From Acanthosepion pharaonis (lineage: Eukaryota > Mollusca > Cephalopoda > Sepiida > Sepiidae): DNA of 64,000 nt. The notes beneath the pieces are model-generated. The model did not search any database, was not told where the DNA came from, and saw nothing but the letters and a program-made list of their open reading frames with translations. The DNA is taken from contig CAHIKZ030005491.1 of NCBI GenBank assembly GCA_903632075.3, positions 1,071,001-1,135,000 of the forward strand, in the 5' to 3' direction. Shown here one piece after another: positions 43,845 to 55,123 of the stretch (positions are counted from its first letter, which is position 1; each line of letters begins with the position of its first letter). A program made the translations under genes and the position numbers.

Positions 43845-44430
43845 AAAAGTAACTGTTACTAAAAAAAAAATGTTCTGAAATGTTCTGATACCCAAAACAA
43901 AATAAATGATGTTGTTCCTTGGGTTGACAGGTTTTCTGGGTATACAATGTTAGTGCCAGTGTGAAAAGAGTTTTTGTGATCCCATTCTAATACAACTGAC
44001 TATAGCAAAATGTAGAAAAATCAAGACGCTGATGACCATGGCAAACCTGAGTTTCAAAAGGCCAATCTGTTGGAATTATAGGACATCCTCTTCTTTTTGT
44101 CTACTCTAATTAGCCTAATTATCTTGATAACATGTGGGAGAAGCAGCTTGTAAGCAAGGTGAATGTCATTGCCCAACTTTTGAGGATTTAGATTTCTGAG
44201 AAGCATCATAGGTGTAGGAGTCCTGACCTTTAGTTGAAGCCCGTGTGGAGAAACACCAGGCAGTTCAAATGAATTGAGAAACTCACTTGTGTTCTGAACA
44301 GGCTCCAAAGTGTGTGGAAATGTGCTAGTTGACTTGTATAGCTGAACCTCTCCAGGAATATGTTGCAACAAGTTTGCATTTATTTCTTTAATTGTCAATA
44401 ATTGTTGTTCCCAGGTCCACCCTGACCTGG
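43845..44430 (-). mobile_element. Helitron Rep/helicase, C-terminal helicase relic
   Basis: On the minus strand, 44390-44180 encodes KEINANLLQHIPGEV, EFLNSFELPGVSPHGLQLKV and MMLLRNLNPQKLGND, the Pif1-like helicase C-terminal motifs of Helitrons (EFLNSL.P.G.P.H.L.LKVG.P.MLLRNL). After frameshifts, 44000-43870 keeps FCYSQLY (normally GQLYVACSR), KTLFTLALTLYT and HLFCFGYQNI, the extreme C-terminus. The SRV segment is deleted, and the Rep domain and 5' half are absent. Confidence 0.7.
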
Positions 44431-45060
44431 AGTGTAGCACCTGTTGGTGGTCTAAGCTATGGGCAAATAGTGAACCCCCCAAACTAGGGTCAAAATACTC
44501 AGTCAATCAGTTATGTGCCATGCATGATACACACTTAGGCAATCATGTATCTTTTGTTACATGACTGATGAGGCAGATTTTTTTTCCCATAGTAGGTTGC
44601 CATTTATTTCTACAGTAGACAAGTTGCCATCCAAAGCTATAGAACCCGGTTTGTCCTGCTATTTACCCATAGCTTGGGGGAGAAGAAGAGGATTCACACC
44701 TTTCCCAAGGGTATTAGCACGTAAGTGAATGTAATGAATTCGACTGGAATTTGAACTTGGTTCTCTGATTCCTCAATCTGAGCTGCTATCCATTACTTCA
44801 CCATGCCGCCGTCAAAATACTATGAAATTGTAAAAATACATTTTGATAGTGAAGATCCCAACAATACATTTTCGTAGTAAAAAAAATTATCAGCAATACA
44901 TTTTTGTAAAAAAAATTAAAAATATATTACCGGCAATGCATTTTTGTAAGGAAAAAAATTACTAGCAATTTTTTTGTAAAAGAAATTATTAATGCTCCTA
45001 AGAACATTAAATTTCAGCATTAAATGACCCATAAGGAGTTGATGTACCATTAAACAAATA
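44380..45060 (-). repeat. dispersed repeat Q (reverse copy), split by a SINE1
   Basis: Reverse complement of 26935-27250: the minirepeats ('tacaaaaatgcattgc'-type) lie at 44815-45010, and the 'ggcaaatagtgaacccc' end at 44460-44480. A SINE1 inserted at about 44815 separates the parts. The repeat flows directly into the Helitron helicase frame near 44390. Confidence 0.65.
44590..44813 (-). mobile_element. SINE1 (minus strand)
   Basis: The minus strand starts with a head 'ggcggcatggtgaagtaatg' (from 44813), B-box-like 'aagttcaaattccagtcg', core 'cccttgggaaaggtgtgaat' and 'gggtaaatagcaggacaaac', ending near 44595. It interrupts repeat Q. Confidence 0.75.
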
Positions 45061-45436
45061 AAACAAACATATTTAGTTGTCTTTCATTTTTTTAAAGACA
45101 TCCCCCTTTAGGATCTAGACAGATTCATCAATTATTCTGTCTTATACTATTCTTCAGTATATTGGGTTATGAAGAAAAGAAATCCATAATTGACTTTTCC
45201 AAATTTCAAGCCAGAAAATTCTTCTCTGATTGACTCTTGCAATGCCTACACTGATTTGTAGTGAGCCAAAAACTTCACCTTTGGAATTCTTGATTGACAG
45301 AGGCTAGAATCATTAATAGATCTGAAAGACTAAAAATAACTTTTGACATTGGGTTTAGTGTCTTTGAACAAAATATTCTAAGATCTGTAGCCTTTATTAA
45401 TTTTTAACATTTTTATTTATTTACTTTTTAAGAAAG
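45061..45436. other. no gene recognised
   Basis: Unassigned AT-rich sequence. Confidence 0.4.
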
Positions 45437-45439
45437 TTT

Positions 45440-46100
45440 TCTTCTGAAGAAAATAATGGAGGTCAGCAGCTAAAACAGTTAGTTTACTGTGTCGTGTGAG
45501 ACAATTTTTCTCTCCTGAATCTATCCTACATATCTATAAGTTTACTATAAGCTCATGCTTAGAATATTGCTGCCACATATGGTTTGGTGCCCCTGATATT
45601 TACCTTGAGCTCCTTGATAAGATCGAAAGAAGAATCAGCAATATTATTGGTCCTGATCTGGCAGCTTGGCTTCAATCACTTTCCCACTGCCATAACATAG
45701 CTTCCCTGTGCCTTTTCTATAAATACTTTCATGGTAATTGTTCAGATGAGCTCTACATTATGGTACCTTTATGAATTTAAGCATAGTATTAGACTAGCAT
45801 CAAGATTTCATCAATTTACAGTTGAGCTGGCTAGATGTAACTGCAAATTCTATGATAATAGTTTCTTTTCTCACACTTCTTGCTTGTGGAATACCGTTCT
45901 GGCTCCATCCTTTCTTGCCATCTTCAAAAATTTAAATGCAATGTCAGTTACTATCTACTGTTCTCCTGATTAGTCTTTTTGATCTTGCTCATTAGTAATG
46001 TTTTTGTTTCTAATTCTTCCATGCCCAGTAACCCCTCTTGTGCCTTAGTGGCTTTAATGCCTTGCATGGGATGAAATCATTAAAAAAAAAAAAAAATAAT
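45440..46100 (+). mobile_element. jockey-like LINE, family A, C-terminus with poly(A)
   Basis: An open frame (45496-45774) encodes RQFFSPESILHIYKFTISS, EYCCHIWFGAP, LDKIERRISNIIGPDLA, LQSLSHCHNIASLCLFYKYF and HGNCSDEL. A frameshift near 45765 leads to YEFKHSIRLASRFHQFTVEL, SFFSHTSCLWN and IFKNLNAMSVTI. The 3' untranslated part has 'gccttagtggctttaatgcc', 'gggatgaaatcattaaaaaa' and an A-run ending at 46097. One frameshift only in this part makes it the best-preserved A copy here. Confidence 0.8.
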
Positions 46101-46749
46101 TGCATATATAAGAGTTATTGGTAGGTGCCATAAATTCATATCTTCCTGGTTTCAGTTTGAATCGATGCTCTCCTTCTTCTAAATCTAGCACCTTCTTACT
46201 CCTGTTGGAGGAAACTCTACTTGATTGACCATGTCTTCAAGTGTGTAGCCATGCTCACCACATTTAACCAATTATAGGTTGGTGAAGCTATTTCACTCAT
46301 AGTTGGAGGTTTTGAATTCAAAGTTTTCCTTTTCATAGACTGGTGCTCCCACTCAAAGCAATAGGACCCAGTCTGTTGTTATTTACCCATAGCTTTCTGT
46401 TATGAAGTGATTTCACAGTGGAGGCTTGTATTTGTACTAAGTCAGTCCTAAAATAGGTTCGACGTACAAAACATTAGGAACTTCATATAATAGATATGAC
46501 GCAGAGTAATCTAGTGGTGGTCGCTGATATTTTAGTATCCGACTAATGGTCGTCCGGCATCGACTGACTGACCAACTCACTGAGCGACTGACTCGTTACT
46601 CTTACTACTCCTACTTATTATAGGTGGGAGAATCTGTTAACTATAGAATAGGTGTGTTCCACCTTAACACTTTCAAAGAGATGGATTCATATCTTTCTCT
46701 TGTGTATTTGCACTTCAAAATATTGTGACCATTTTTGCTTAAAGTTTGT
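46101..46749. other. unassigned, with a reversed SINE core piece
   Basis: 46320-46395 has the reversed SINE phrase 'ggacccagtctgttgttatt' and 'tacccatagctt'. 46395-46640 is less AT-rich with no recognised family. Confidence 0.4.
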
Positions 46750-47664
46750 ATTTATTTTATTTCAGATGAAAAATTTGGTGGAATTTTTACTTTCCAAAAT
46801 TATAGTTTAGATATGGTGGGAAAAAAGAAAGAATCAGTTTAAACTAATATCATAAGGATATACCTTAAATTGTGTGACTATAAAAAAAAGTTTGGTAATG
46901 CAATTATATAGTAAATATCACTGGTCACTGATGGAACCCCTGTGGTGTGGTGATATGACCACACTCTACACACTTTCCTTCCAAGCACCACTATAAACAA
47001 TGGAAGTGAGCAAGAAAGTTATTAGTTAGTATGTATGTGTGACAGAGTTCAGGGTCAATCTGTGCCAATATTATACTTTATAATTATAGTTTAGATATAT
47101 GGGGCAAAAAGGGTCAGTTTAAACCAATGCCATGAGGATATGCCTTAAATTGTATGCCTATGAAAAAAAGTTTGGCAATGCAATTATATAGTAAATATCA
47201 TTTGAACTATATTGTCCTGGTATCAGTTTAAACTGACACCCCTTTTTTTCCATATATTATAAAAATTTGCTTCTTTGGATAAATGAGAAAAAAGTCTCAG
47301 TTCAAACTCATGCCAGAGGGATATGTGTGGAATTTTTATATTTTTTTTTTTATTCCTTATCAGTCTTTTGCATGTTATTTAAAGCCAGAGGTTTAGATAG
47401 ATCTTTTGAATTCAGAGTTTTTCTTCTCCTAGGCTGCTGCCCCCTGCCCCTCAAAGCAATAGGAACCAGTCTATCTTGGTATTTACCTATAGCCAGGGTG
47501 GGGAAAAGAGATGGATTCATACCTTTTTCTTGGGTATTTGCACTTCAAAATATTGTGATCATTTTTGCTTAAAGTTTGTATTATCTTGATTTCAGATGAA
47601 AAATTTTGGTGTAATTTTTACTTTCCAAAATTATAGTTTAGATATGGTGGGGGGAAGGAAAACT
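46750..47664. repeat. diverged direct repeats
   Basis: 46795-46925 and 47085-47205 share 'aattatagtttagatat', 'cagtttaaac.aat' and 'tttgg.aatgcaattatatagt'. Parts recur at 47590-47650, with 'ttcagatgaaaaattt' and 'ttgtgatcatttttgctt' at 46730 and 47560. A 20-bp palindrome on 'cagtttaaactg' lies at 47223-47242. The open frame at 47267-47572 includes reversed SINE core and is not a gene. Confidence 0.6.
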
Positions 47665-47955
47665 GATTGATTTGTTTTTTTACATGTTATCAATCTTTTG
47701 CAGGTTATTTAAAGCCAGGAAATATTTTTACATTGTAAGAATTTTGCAGGGATGATAATGATTTTCTTATATAAGTCTTACTAATTAATCTATAGCTGGG
47801 GTTAAGAAGAGGTGGATTAATACCTTTCTCAGGAGTGTTTGCACATAAGTAAATATAAAAGACCCAACTGGAATTGGAACTCAGTTCACTGATTTCCAAT
47901 TACACCATTACACCACCTTCACATCCAAGCATCTGGTATTCAACATTCTCTTCCT
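47665..47955 (-). mobile_element. SINE2, head truncated inside the 5S part
   Basis: The minus strand carries the tail ('ggctttaaataacctgc', 47700-47715), core ('gagaaaggtattaatccacc'), tRNA-like region (near 47880-47925) and only the first bases of the 5S-like part ('atctggtatt', 47931-47940). It then joins RTE sequence. Confidence 0.6.
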
Positions 47956-48155
47956 GAATTTAAGCATAAGTGTCCTTTTTGTTTCCATTTTCTGTAAAAA
48001 TTTGTCATTGCTCATATGTACATGGTATTCTCAGCATTCTCCTGTAGACCCACATTTCTGTGGCTTCTAGTTTTGTTTTCATCTTTGAGGAGATTGCCAA
48101 GCATTCACTGCCAGATAGAACTGATATTATATAACAGTTCAGTACTTTTTTTCAC
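47956..48155 (-). mobile_element. RTE-class LINE C-terminal fragment
   Basis: The minus strand has degraded ECLAISSKMKT, a RRM/ENTM segment and EKMETKRTLMLKFR, corresponding to the RTE C-terminus. It is directly joined to SINE2 on its left. Confidence 0.6.
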
Positions 48156-48531
48156 GTCTAGATAAAACATTAAAAAAAGCATAATAGCTTTAAAAGTTGA
48201 TTTTTAAATTAATTATAACAGAGTGCATTCATATGTGTTTATAATTATAACAGAGAGCGTTTCATGCACATTTACAAAACAATTCACAACTATCAATTAC
48301 ATTAATTTTTTGTCTTAGCAATTTATTTCTGAAGATGATCTTGGATGAGATTGAAAGTACTTTAAAAGAGATGAAAAAAAAACTGCGGTGTTTTCCTTAA
48401 TAAATTCGATATCCACATTAAGAAGTTGATCGGAGAATTCAAGGATTAAATAAAAATAGACATATGTCCAGATTATTCAACCAAATATGGTTGAATGAAG
48501 ATATGCTGTAAAAATATACATACATATGTGT
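48156..48531. other. no gene recognised
   Basis: AT-rich sequence. A 30-bp direct repeat ('tataacagag.gc.ttcat', 48217 and 48247) is visible. Confidence 0.4.
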
Positions 48532-48543
48532 ATATATATATAT

Positions 48544-48613
<70 letters not shown>

Positions 48614-48768
48614 GGAGGTATGGTGGAGTAGTGGCTCAGGAAATTGGAGAGCTGAGTTCAAATTCCAGTTGAATCCATTATATTCATTTATGTGCTAATA
48701 CCCTTGATACCCTTGGGATAGGTATGAATCCTCTTCTTCCCCCCCCCTCCCAGCTATGGGTAAATATA
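48532..48768 (+). mobile_element. (TA)n and truncated SINE1
   Basis: (TA)n with a short (TG)n to 48607, then SINE1 from 'ggtatggtggagtagtggct' (48616). The head lacks part of the anticodon-arm region. The copy includes B-box-like 'gagttcaaattccagttg' and the core to 'gctatgggtaaata', and is then cut by repeat T at about 48770. Confidence 0.7.
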
Positions 48769-48774
48769 TATTTC

Positions 48775-49207
48775 CATCCACAGACAGACTATTTTGCTGT
48801 ATCACAGCACATCAGTGTGGCTAGACATTCAATTGCCTCAAGCCAAGATTGAAATTCAACTGATTTGGCATCAGTTGGAGATTTTTTCTCTAAGCTGTCA
48901 CCTCCTGGCAGAGAGGAAGGTTTATTTTTATGTATTTATTTTTAAATAAATACACCAGTGACTCAGAGAGCTTGATTCAGAGAAGAGCTTTGCATTATCA
49001 GCAGTAGCAGTCACTGTTTTCAAATTTGCACTTTCCCTCTAAAGTGCTTGATTGAATTTTATTTTTTTCAGGGGCGTATATCTTGTCATCCATAGACAGA
49101 CTGTTTTGCTATATCACAGCTCATTTGATTGCCTCAAGCCAAGATCGAAACCTGACTGATTTGGCATCAGTCGGAGATTTTTTCCCTAAGCTATCAGCTC
49201 CTGAGTG

Positions 49208-49265
<58 letters not shown>
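48775..49265 (+). repeat. dispersed repeat T, head-to-tail dimer ending in (TA)n
   Basis: Unit 1 starts at 'catccacagacagactattt' (48775) and unit 2 at 'catccatagacagactgttt' (49088), about 313 bp apart. Both contain 'gcctcaagccaaga' and 'gatttggcatcagt.ggagat'. Unit 2 is cut short by (TA)n at 49209-49265. The reverse single copy is 7138-7520 and another forward copy 53184-53570. Confidence 0.75.
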
Positions 49266-49268
<3 letters not shown>

Positions 49269-49289
49269 TATGTGTGTGTAAGAATATAT

Positions 49290-49546
49290 AGAAAATAGGA
49301 AAGAACTCGTTAGGTAAATAATCCAAAGTTCTTTAGTATTTTTGTTATTATTTTTAAAAAATAGTGCTCAATACAAAAGTAGAGCATAGATTCAAAAAAA
49401 AAAATTCGCTTGAAGATGGAACAGAGCTTGGTACTTTAATTCAATTTAATTCAAATAATTATATTGAAGTTTTTGGAACATGAGACCTCTTATGTAGTGA
49501 TGGAATCATAACTTTAAATAAATAATTATATATATATATATATATT
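49290..49546. mobile_element. non-autonomous element related to 5365-5890
   Basis: Starts 'agaaaataggaaagaactcg' and runs through 'gtgctcaatacaaaagtaga' and 'cttgaagatggaacagagct' to a terminal (TA)n at 49527-49546. The outer 50 bp is the reverse complement of 5830-5885. Confidence 0.6.
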
Positions 49547-49720
49547 ATTTGACACTCAAAAGGGCATATTGAAGGCAAAAGGACTAAGGGCTGCAAGTGA
49601 TAGGAGGTTGTGAAGAGCTATAATCCCCCATGTCTAGAAAGGAAATGGCACATAGAAGAAAAAGATAACCACAGAGTGAGAGAAATCCGTTTAAACATGA
49701 GGGTATAAATAAATATAATT
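49547..49720 (+). mobile_element. RTE-class LINE 3' end
   Basis: Degraded TLKRAYXRQKD segment then 'gtgaagagctataatccc' and 'gaaatggcacatagaagaaa', the recurrent RTE 3' terminus. Confidence 0.55.
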
Positions 49721-49994
49721 CCAAGGTAATCTAGGTTAGTAGGATTGAAGGTTGAGTCATTATTTGAAGAAAGCTTTGTTAATGGCACAACTGTTGTCTT
49801 TCTTTCTTAACAGCATCAGTCTGGAAAAATATATAAAGAAATAAAAAGAATGAAAGCATATAACTCTTCTACAATGATTGTTGGGAAGTGGTATTTGTGT
49901 GAGTTTCAGATTATGAGTTGCATTTGCAATGAGACAAGATACCACTCTTCTGGTTAATGGTAAAGATTGTCATAGTAACAATTTGTTGAGACTT
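49721..49994. other. no gene recognised
   Basis: Unassigned. Confidence 0.35.
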
Positions 49995-50600
49995 GCATAT
50001 TTCACTCAGTTCTTCTCTTGCTCTTATTTTCTTCTCTCTCACTCTCACTTTCTCACTCAGTCCTTCTCTCATTTAATTCCTCTCACTCACTCTTGCTCAT
50101 TCAATTTCTCTTACTTCTTCATTTCTCTCACACACTTCCTCTCTCACTCTCACTTCCCCTCACTCTCATTCAACTCCTCTCTTACTCTCATTTCCTCCTT
50201 TAATTTCTCACTCACTCCAACTTCCTCACTCAATTCTTCTCTCACTCTCACTTTTACTCACTTCTTCTCTCACTCTCATTTCTTCGCTCAATTCCTCTCT
50301 CACTCTCACTTCCTCATTTAATTTCTCTCACACACTTCCTCTCTTACTCTCACTTCCCCTCACTCTCAATTCCTTTCTCACTCTCATTTCCATCTTTAAT
50401 CTTTCACTTACTCCAACTTCCTAACTCAATTCATCTCTCACTTTCACTCAATTCCTCTCTCACTCTCTCTTCTTCATGCAATTTCTCTCTCACACTCATT
50501 TCCTCACTTAATTCCCCTCTCGCTCCAATTTCCTCGCTCACTTCCTTTCTTACTCTCACTTCTCCTCACTATCAATTCCTTTCTCACTCTCATTAGGATA
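49995..50600 (+). repeat. pyrimidine-rich minisatellite
   Basis: About 600 bp of CT-rich sequence built from variants of 'cactctcacttcctcactca' and 'attcctctctcactct'. The unit is irregular, near 20-45 bp. Open frames rich in Ser, Leu, His and Phe are by-products. The strand asymmetry (C and T on plus) could favour triplex or R-loop structures. Confidence 0.85.
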
Positions 50601-50659
50601 TGAAAGAATTAAGGACAATGGGAGTTAAGAGGTAGTTTCACACACATCAAATCCTACCA

Positions 50660-51000
50660 ATCAGAGGTCTTTCCCTGGTACCCTGACTAGATGAATTTAA
50701 GCATCTAGGTCCCACCTGTTTGCTGTTGAAATAGTTAAATGTAACCATGACTTCTACTCCAACAGTTTCTTTTCTTGCACTTCCCTCCTGTGGAACTCCC
50801 TTCCATTTACATGCTTCCCTGATAAATACAATATTCAACAATTTAAATGCAACATCAATCTATCTTCTTGAATTCTGTTCATTTTTTATTCTTTCTTCCA
50901 GCCTTCCTATACTCAGTCTTTTCTCTTACTTTCACTTCCTGTAACTCCTGTATACTAGTGGCATTCCAGCCTTGCTTGGGGTGAAATGATTAAAAAAAAT
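50660..51000 (+). mobile_element. jockey-like LINE, family A, 3' end
   Basis: The plus strand retains NVTMTSTPTVSFLALPSCGT (normally SNSFFSRTSRLWNSLP), a TIFNNLNATSIYL block and the 3' signature 'ctagtggcattccagccttg' with 'gggtgaaatgattaaaaaaa' at 50955-50998. Confidence 0.7.
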
Positions 51001-51099
51001 GTTACAGATCTCATTATTATAGCAACTATGATTGCAGTGAGTCTTTGTTAATATAAACAAGAGAATGTCTTAGTATCAGAAATAGAGCAGAGCAGAAAC

Positions 51100-51425
51100 A
51101 TGAATGATGATAAATAGCAGACCAATGTTTTCTGCTGACACGAAGTGGAATGATTATATTGAATCAATTATTAGGTTTGCTACTAGGAAAGTTTATTCAC
51201 TGTGTTGTGCCAGATAATTTATAAGTCTACCATACATCCATGAATTGAATATTGCTGCCATATCTGGTCTGATGCTTCAGCTATGTATCTATAGAGTTCT
51301 CATAAAATCCAAAGAAGAATCTGCAATGTTAACAGTCCTGAACTGGCATCTCATCTTTGGACACTTTTCGACCACCGTAATGTAGCTTCTCTGTGACTTT
51401 GCCATAAATATTTTCCTTGTAATAA
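51100..51425 (+). mobile_element. jockey-like LINE, family A, C-terminal fragment
   Basis: Degraded, stop-rich copy: 'tattgctgccatatctggtc' matches YCCHIWS, then ATVYRVLIKSKEESAMLT-type and LASHLWTLFDHRNVASL-type segments. It breaks off at 51425 where RTE sequence begins. Confidence 0.55.
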
Positions 51426-52165
51426 GAATACTGAACAGTTATGCAATATCACTTCTCCTATATGGCAGTGAATGCTGGACCATCTACTCACAGATGAAGA
51501 AGTGACTTGAAGCAATAAAAATGTGTTTACACTATTTACATTATTTGGACTGTTGTTCTCATCTTTAATGTCATGTTCGCAATGTTTCTGTCATTGTATG
51601 CTCTGGCCTTCTTCAGGTGATATAAGCTGGAATTTTGAACTGAACCCTTTATTTAGTCCATGTGAATAGTTTGAAGCAGACCAATGCATACAACAGCCCA
51701 AACATTGTGAATATGACAATAAAGATGAGGACAACAGTCTGAATAATGTAAATAGTGTAAATAGTTATAAGACCTTATCTCAGAAATATAAAGAGAAACA
51801 GAAATGTGGTTCTACAGAAGGATGCTGAGAATACTATGGCCTGAACATTTGAGCAATTAAAAAAGTTTTAGAGAAAATGGAAACAAAAATGATATTTGTA
51901 TTTAAAATCAGGAAGAGATAGTTCCAGTTTTTAGTATCTGTAATAAGGAAAGAAGGCTTGGAATATTTGACACTCACAGGATAGATTGAAGGCAAGTGGG
52001 ACTGAGGTAAACAACACATAATCTACCTAGAAAGACTGAGTGAGTGGATGGCAGAGCAAGGTTTAGGAGAGATAAAAAAAAGACAAACAAGAGCTACAAA
52101 GGAAAGGAAATTGTGGAGGTCCATTACTGCCAATGTCCTGAAAGAACACAGCACATAGAAGAAGA
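51426..52165 (+). mobile_element. RTE-class LINE C-terminus interrupted by SINE3
   Basis: 51426-51518 encodes RILNSYAISLLLYGSECWTI and a QMKK segment. The frame stops at AIKM where a SINE3 dimer is inserted (51519-51797). It resumes at 51787 ('atgtggttctacagaagg') with RRMLRI-like sequence, EKMETK, IRKR, RKEGLEYLTLTG, LSEWMAEQGLGEI (52035-52075) and RKLWRSI, ending 'gaacacagcacatagaagaa'. Joining is described only as an insertion event; stops and frameshifts remain on both sides. Confidence 0.75.
51519..51797. mobile_element. SINE3 inverted dimer inserted in an LINE
   Basis: The left part is the reversed tail ('tttacactatttacattatt', through 'ctggccttcttcaggtga'). The right part from about 51665 is the forward tail ('gatgaggacaacagtctgaa', 'atgtaaatagtgtaaatagt'). 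A matching 'aaatgtg' lies on both sides, at about 51512-51518 and 51785-51791, consistent with a target-site duplication. No tRNA-like head is present in the centre, unlike 39431-39960. Confidence 0.65.
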
Positions 52166-52169
52166 AGTA

Positions 52170-52320
52170 GAAGCTTGTGTAAATAGATGGTGGAACAAGG
52201 TTTAGGAGAGAACACCAAAAAAAAAGTTATTAAAAGCTACAAAAGACAGGAGATTGTGAAGAACCATAATCTCTAACATCCTGAAGCATTGTAGCACATA
52301 GAAGAAGATAATACATGGTA
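52170..52320 (+). mobile_element. RTE-class LINE 3' end (duplicate)
   Basis: Second copy of the RTE 3' end: 'tgtaaatagatggtggaaca', 'aaaagctacaaaagacagga', 'gtagcacatagaagaag'. Directly follows the previous RTE end, so the LINE tail is tandemly duplicated. Confidence 0.6.
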
Positions 52321-52384
52321 AGCAAATGAGTGATGAAGATAATAAACTAATTCTTGTAAAATCATTCTGCTGAGGTTTCCTCTT

Positions 52385-52735
52385 TGGTACCTTGAATTTA
52401 CGAAATTAAGCATAGTGCTAGATTGGCAGCTAATTCTCATCCTTTTACAGTTGAAATGGCTAAATGTAAATGTAACTTCTACGCTAACAGTTTTTTTTTC
52501 TCGTACTTCTTGCTTGTGGAATTCTGTTCTGGCTCCTTTTTTTTACAGTTAAATGTGATCTTTAAAAATTTTAATCCAATATCAATTGTTATCATTTGTC
52601 CTAATTCCTGTTCTTTTATTGTCCTTTCTCTTTAATAATGTTTTCTTTTTTGTCATATTCTTTCACACTCAGTAAACCTATGCATCTTAGTGGCTTTATT
52701 GCCTCATGGTGAAATGATTTTTAAAAAAATATATA
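52385..52735 (+). mobile_element. jockey-like LINE, family A, 3' end
   Basis: The plus strand encodes EIKHSARLAANSHPFTVEMA, CNFYANSFFF, VIFKNFNPISIVI, then a stop and the 3' signature 'cttagtggctttattgcctc' and 'ggtgaaatga'. 5' truncated. Confidence 0.7.
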
Positions 52736-53183
52736 ACATATTAGTGTATTTTTATTTGTTGTAAATTTTAACTAGAAAGTCTTTAAATATATTTTTTCCA
52801 AATATTATAGTTTGCCCATTTGTGCATCCATACATTGATATTCTCCAGTCATCACCTTTTATCATGTTTTTTTTTTCTTCTCGATGATTTATGTTTTGCA
52901 TTATTCATGTAAACAGTCAGCCATAGTCATAAACAAAAGAACACTTCCACCTGGTGCCACCAATGCGAAGGAACTATATCAAATTATCTCTTTTAGATTA
53001 ATCATATAAAAAGCTACAAACCAAAAAAAAATGGCATTTTTATAGTAAGAAGGAAATGGTGAAAAGTTCTCAGCTCAACTAAGAAGAGATTATAAAATTC
53101 TGATATTGAGTCATTTGGTAAGATTTTGGTGAGTGGGGCTGAGAAATTTTCAGCATCCTTTCATATGTCTATCTCCCTCTTTT
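52736..53183. other. no gene recognised
   Basis: AT-rich. 52920-52990 weakly resembles 35875-35940 ('gtgccaccaatgcgaaggaa' against 'gtgtcaccagtgcaagggag'), perhaps a shared repeat fragment. Confidence 0.4.
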
Positions 53184-53188
53184 ATATA

Positions 53189-53245
<57 letters not shown>

Positions 53246-53536
53246 CATCCACAGACAGACTGTTTCATTGTATCACAGCTCTTCAGTGTGGCTAGACATC
53301 AGATTGCTTCAAGCTGGGATCAAAACATAACTGATTTGGTAACAGTCAGAGATTCTGCTTCTAGGCTATCATCACATGGTAGAGAAGAAGGGCATTTTAA
53401 TGTTTTCTATGTGAAATATATCAGTGGCCTGAAGAGCTCAATTCAATTTGATTGAAGAGCAATGAGTTAATAGTGGTATGAGTCACTGTTTTTAAAATTA
53501 TCCTTTTCTCAAGAGAGCTCAACCAGATTTCCCAGG

Positions 53537-53569
<33 letters not shown>

Positions 53570-53570
53570 G
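53184..53570 (+). repeat. TA-bounded dispersed repeat T
   Basis: (TA)n at about 53184-53241, then 'catccacagacagactgttt', 'cagtgtggctagacatcag', 'gagcaatgagttaatagtgg' and 'cccaggggta', then (TA)n from 53539. A full-length single unit of about 300 bp bounded by TA on both sides. Confidence 0.75.
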
Positions 53571-53648
53571 GGAAAATGTATATATATATATATGAGGGAA
53601 AATGTATATATATGTGTGTGTGTGTATCTATCTATCTATCTATCTATC

Positions 53649-53679
<31 letters not shown>

Positions 53680-53680
53680 G
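53571..53680. repeat. (TA)n, (TG)n and (TATC)n microsatellites
   Basis: Short TA runs separated by 'gagggaaaatgtatatatat', then TG and TATC repeats (53613-53655). Confidence 0.95.
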
Positions 53681-54905
<1,225 letters not shown>

Positions 54906-54910
<5 letters not shown>

Positions 54911-54938
54911 TATGTGTATATGTGTTATATGTATTTTG

Positions 54939-55002
<64 letters not shown>

Positions 55003-55123
55003 GAAAGCTTACCAGAGCACATTACCGTGGCTTCGACCTCTACAATCTCCTCAGGTGGTTTGTATTGAGCACTATTATTACATTCAGTATTAACAAATAT
55101 TTCACTATTTGTGTTACTCTTGC
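54906..55123. repeat. (TA)n and unassigned spacer
   Basis: (TA)n at 54944-54996 followed by about 125 bp ('gaaagcttaccagagcacat', 'cctacaatctcctcaggtgg' region) without a recognised family. Confidence 0.5.

Noticed and set aside
44430..44506. Start of the 150-codon minus-strand frame as part of the helicase
   Set aside because: This part is the end of repeat Q; helicase homology begins only near 44395.
50018..50321. Ser/Leu/His-rich open frames
   Set aside because: By-products of the CT minisatellite, open in more than one frame.
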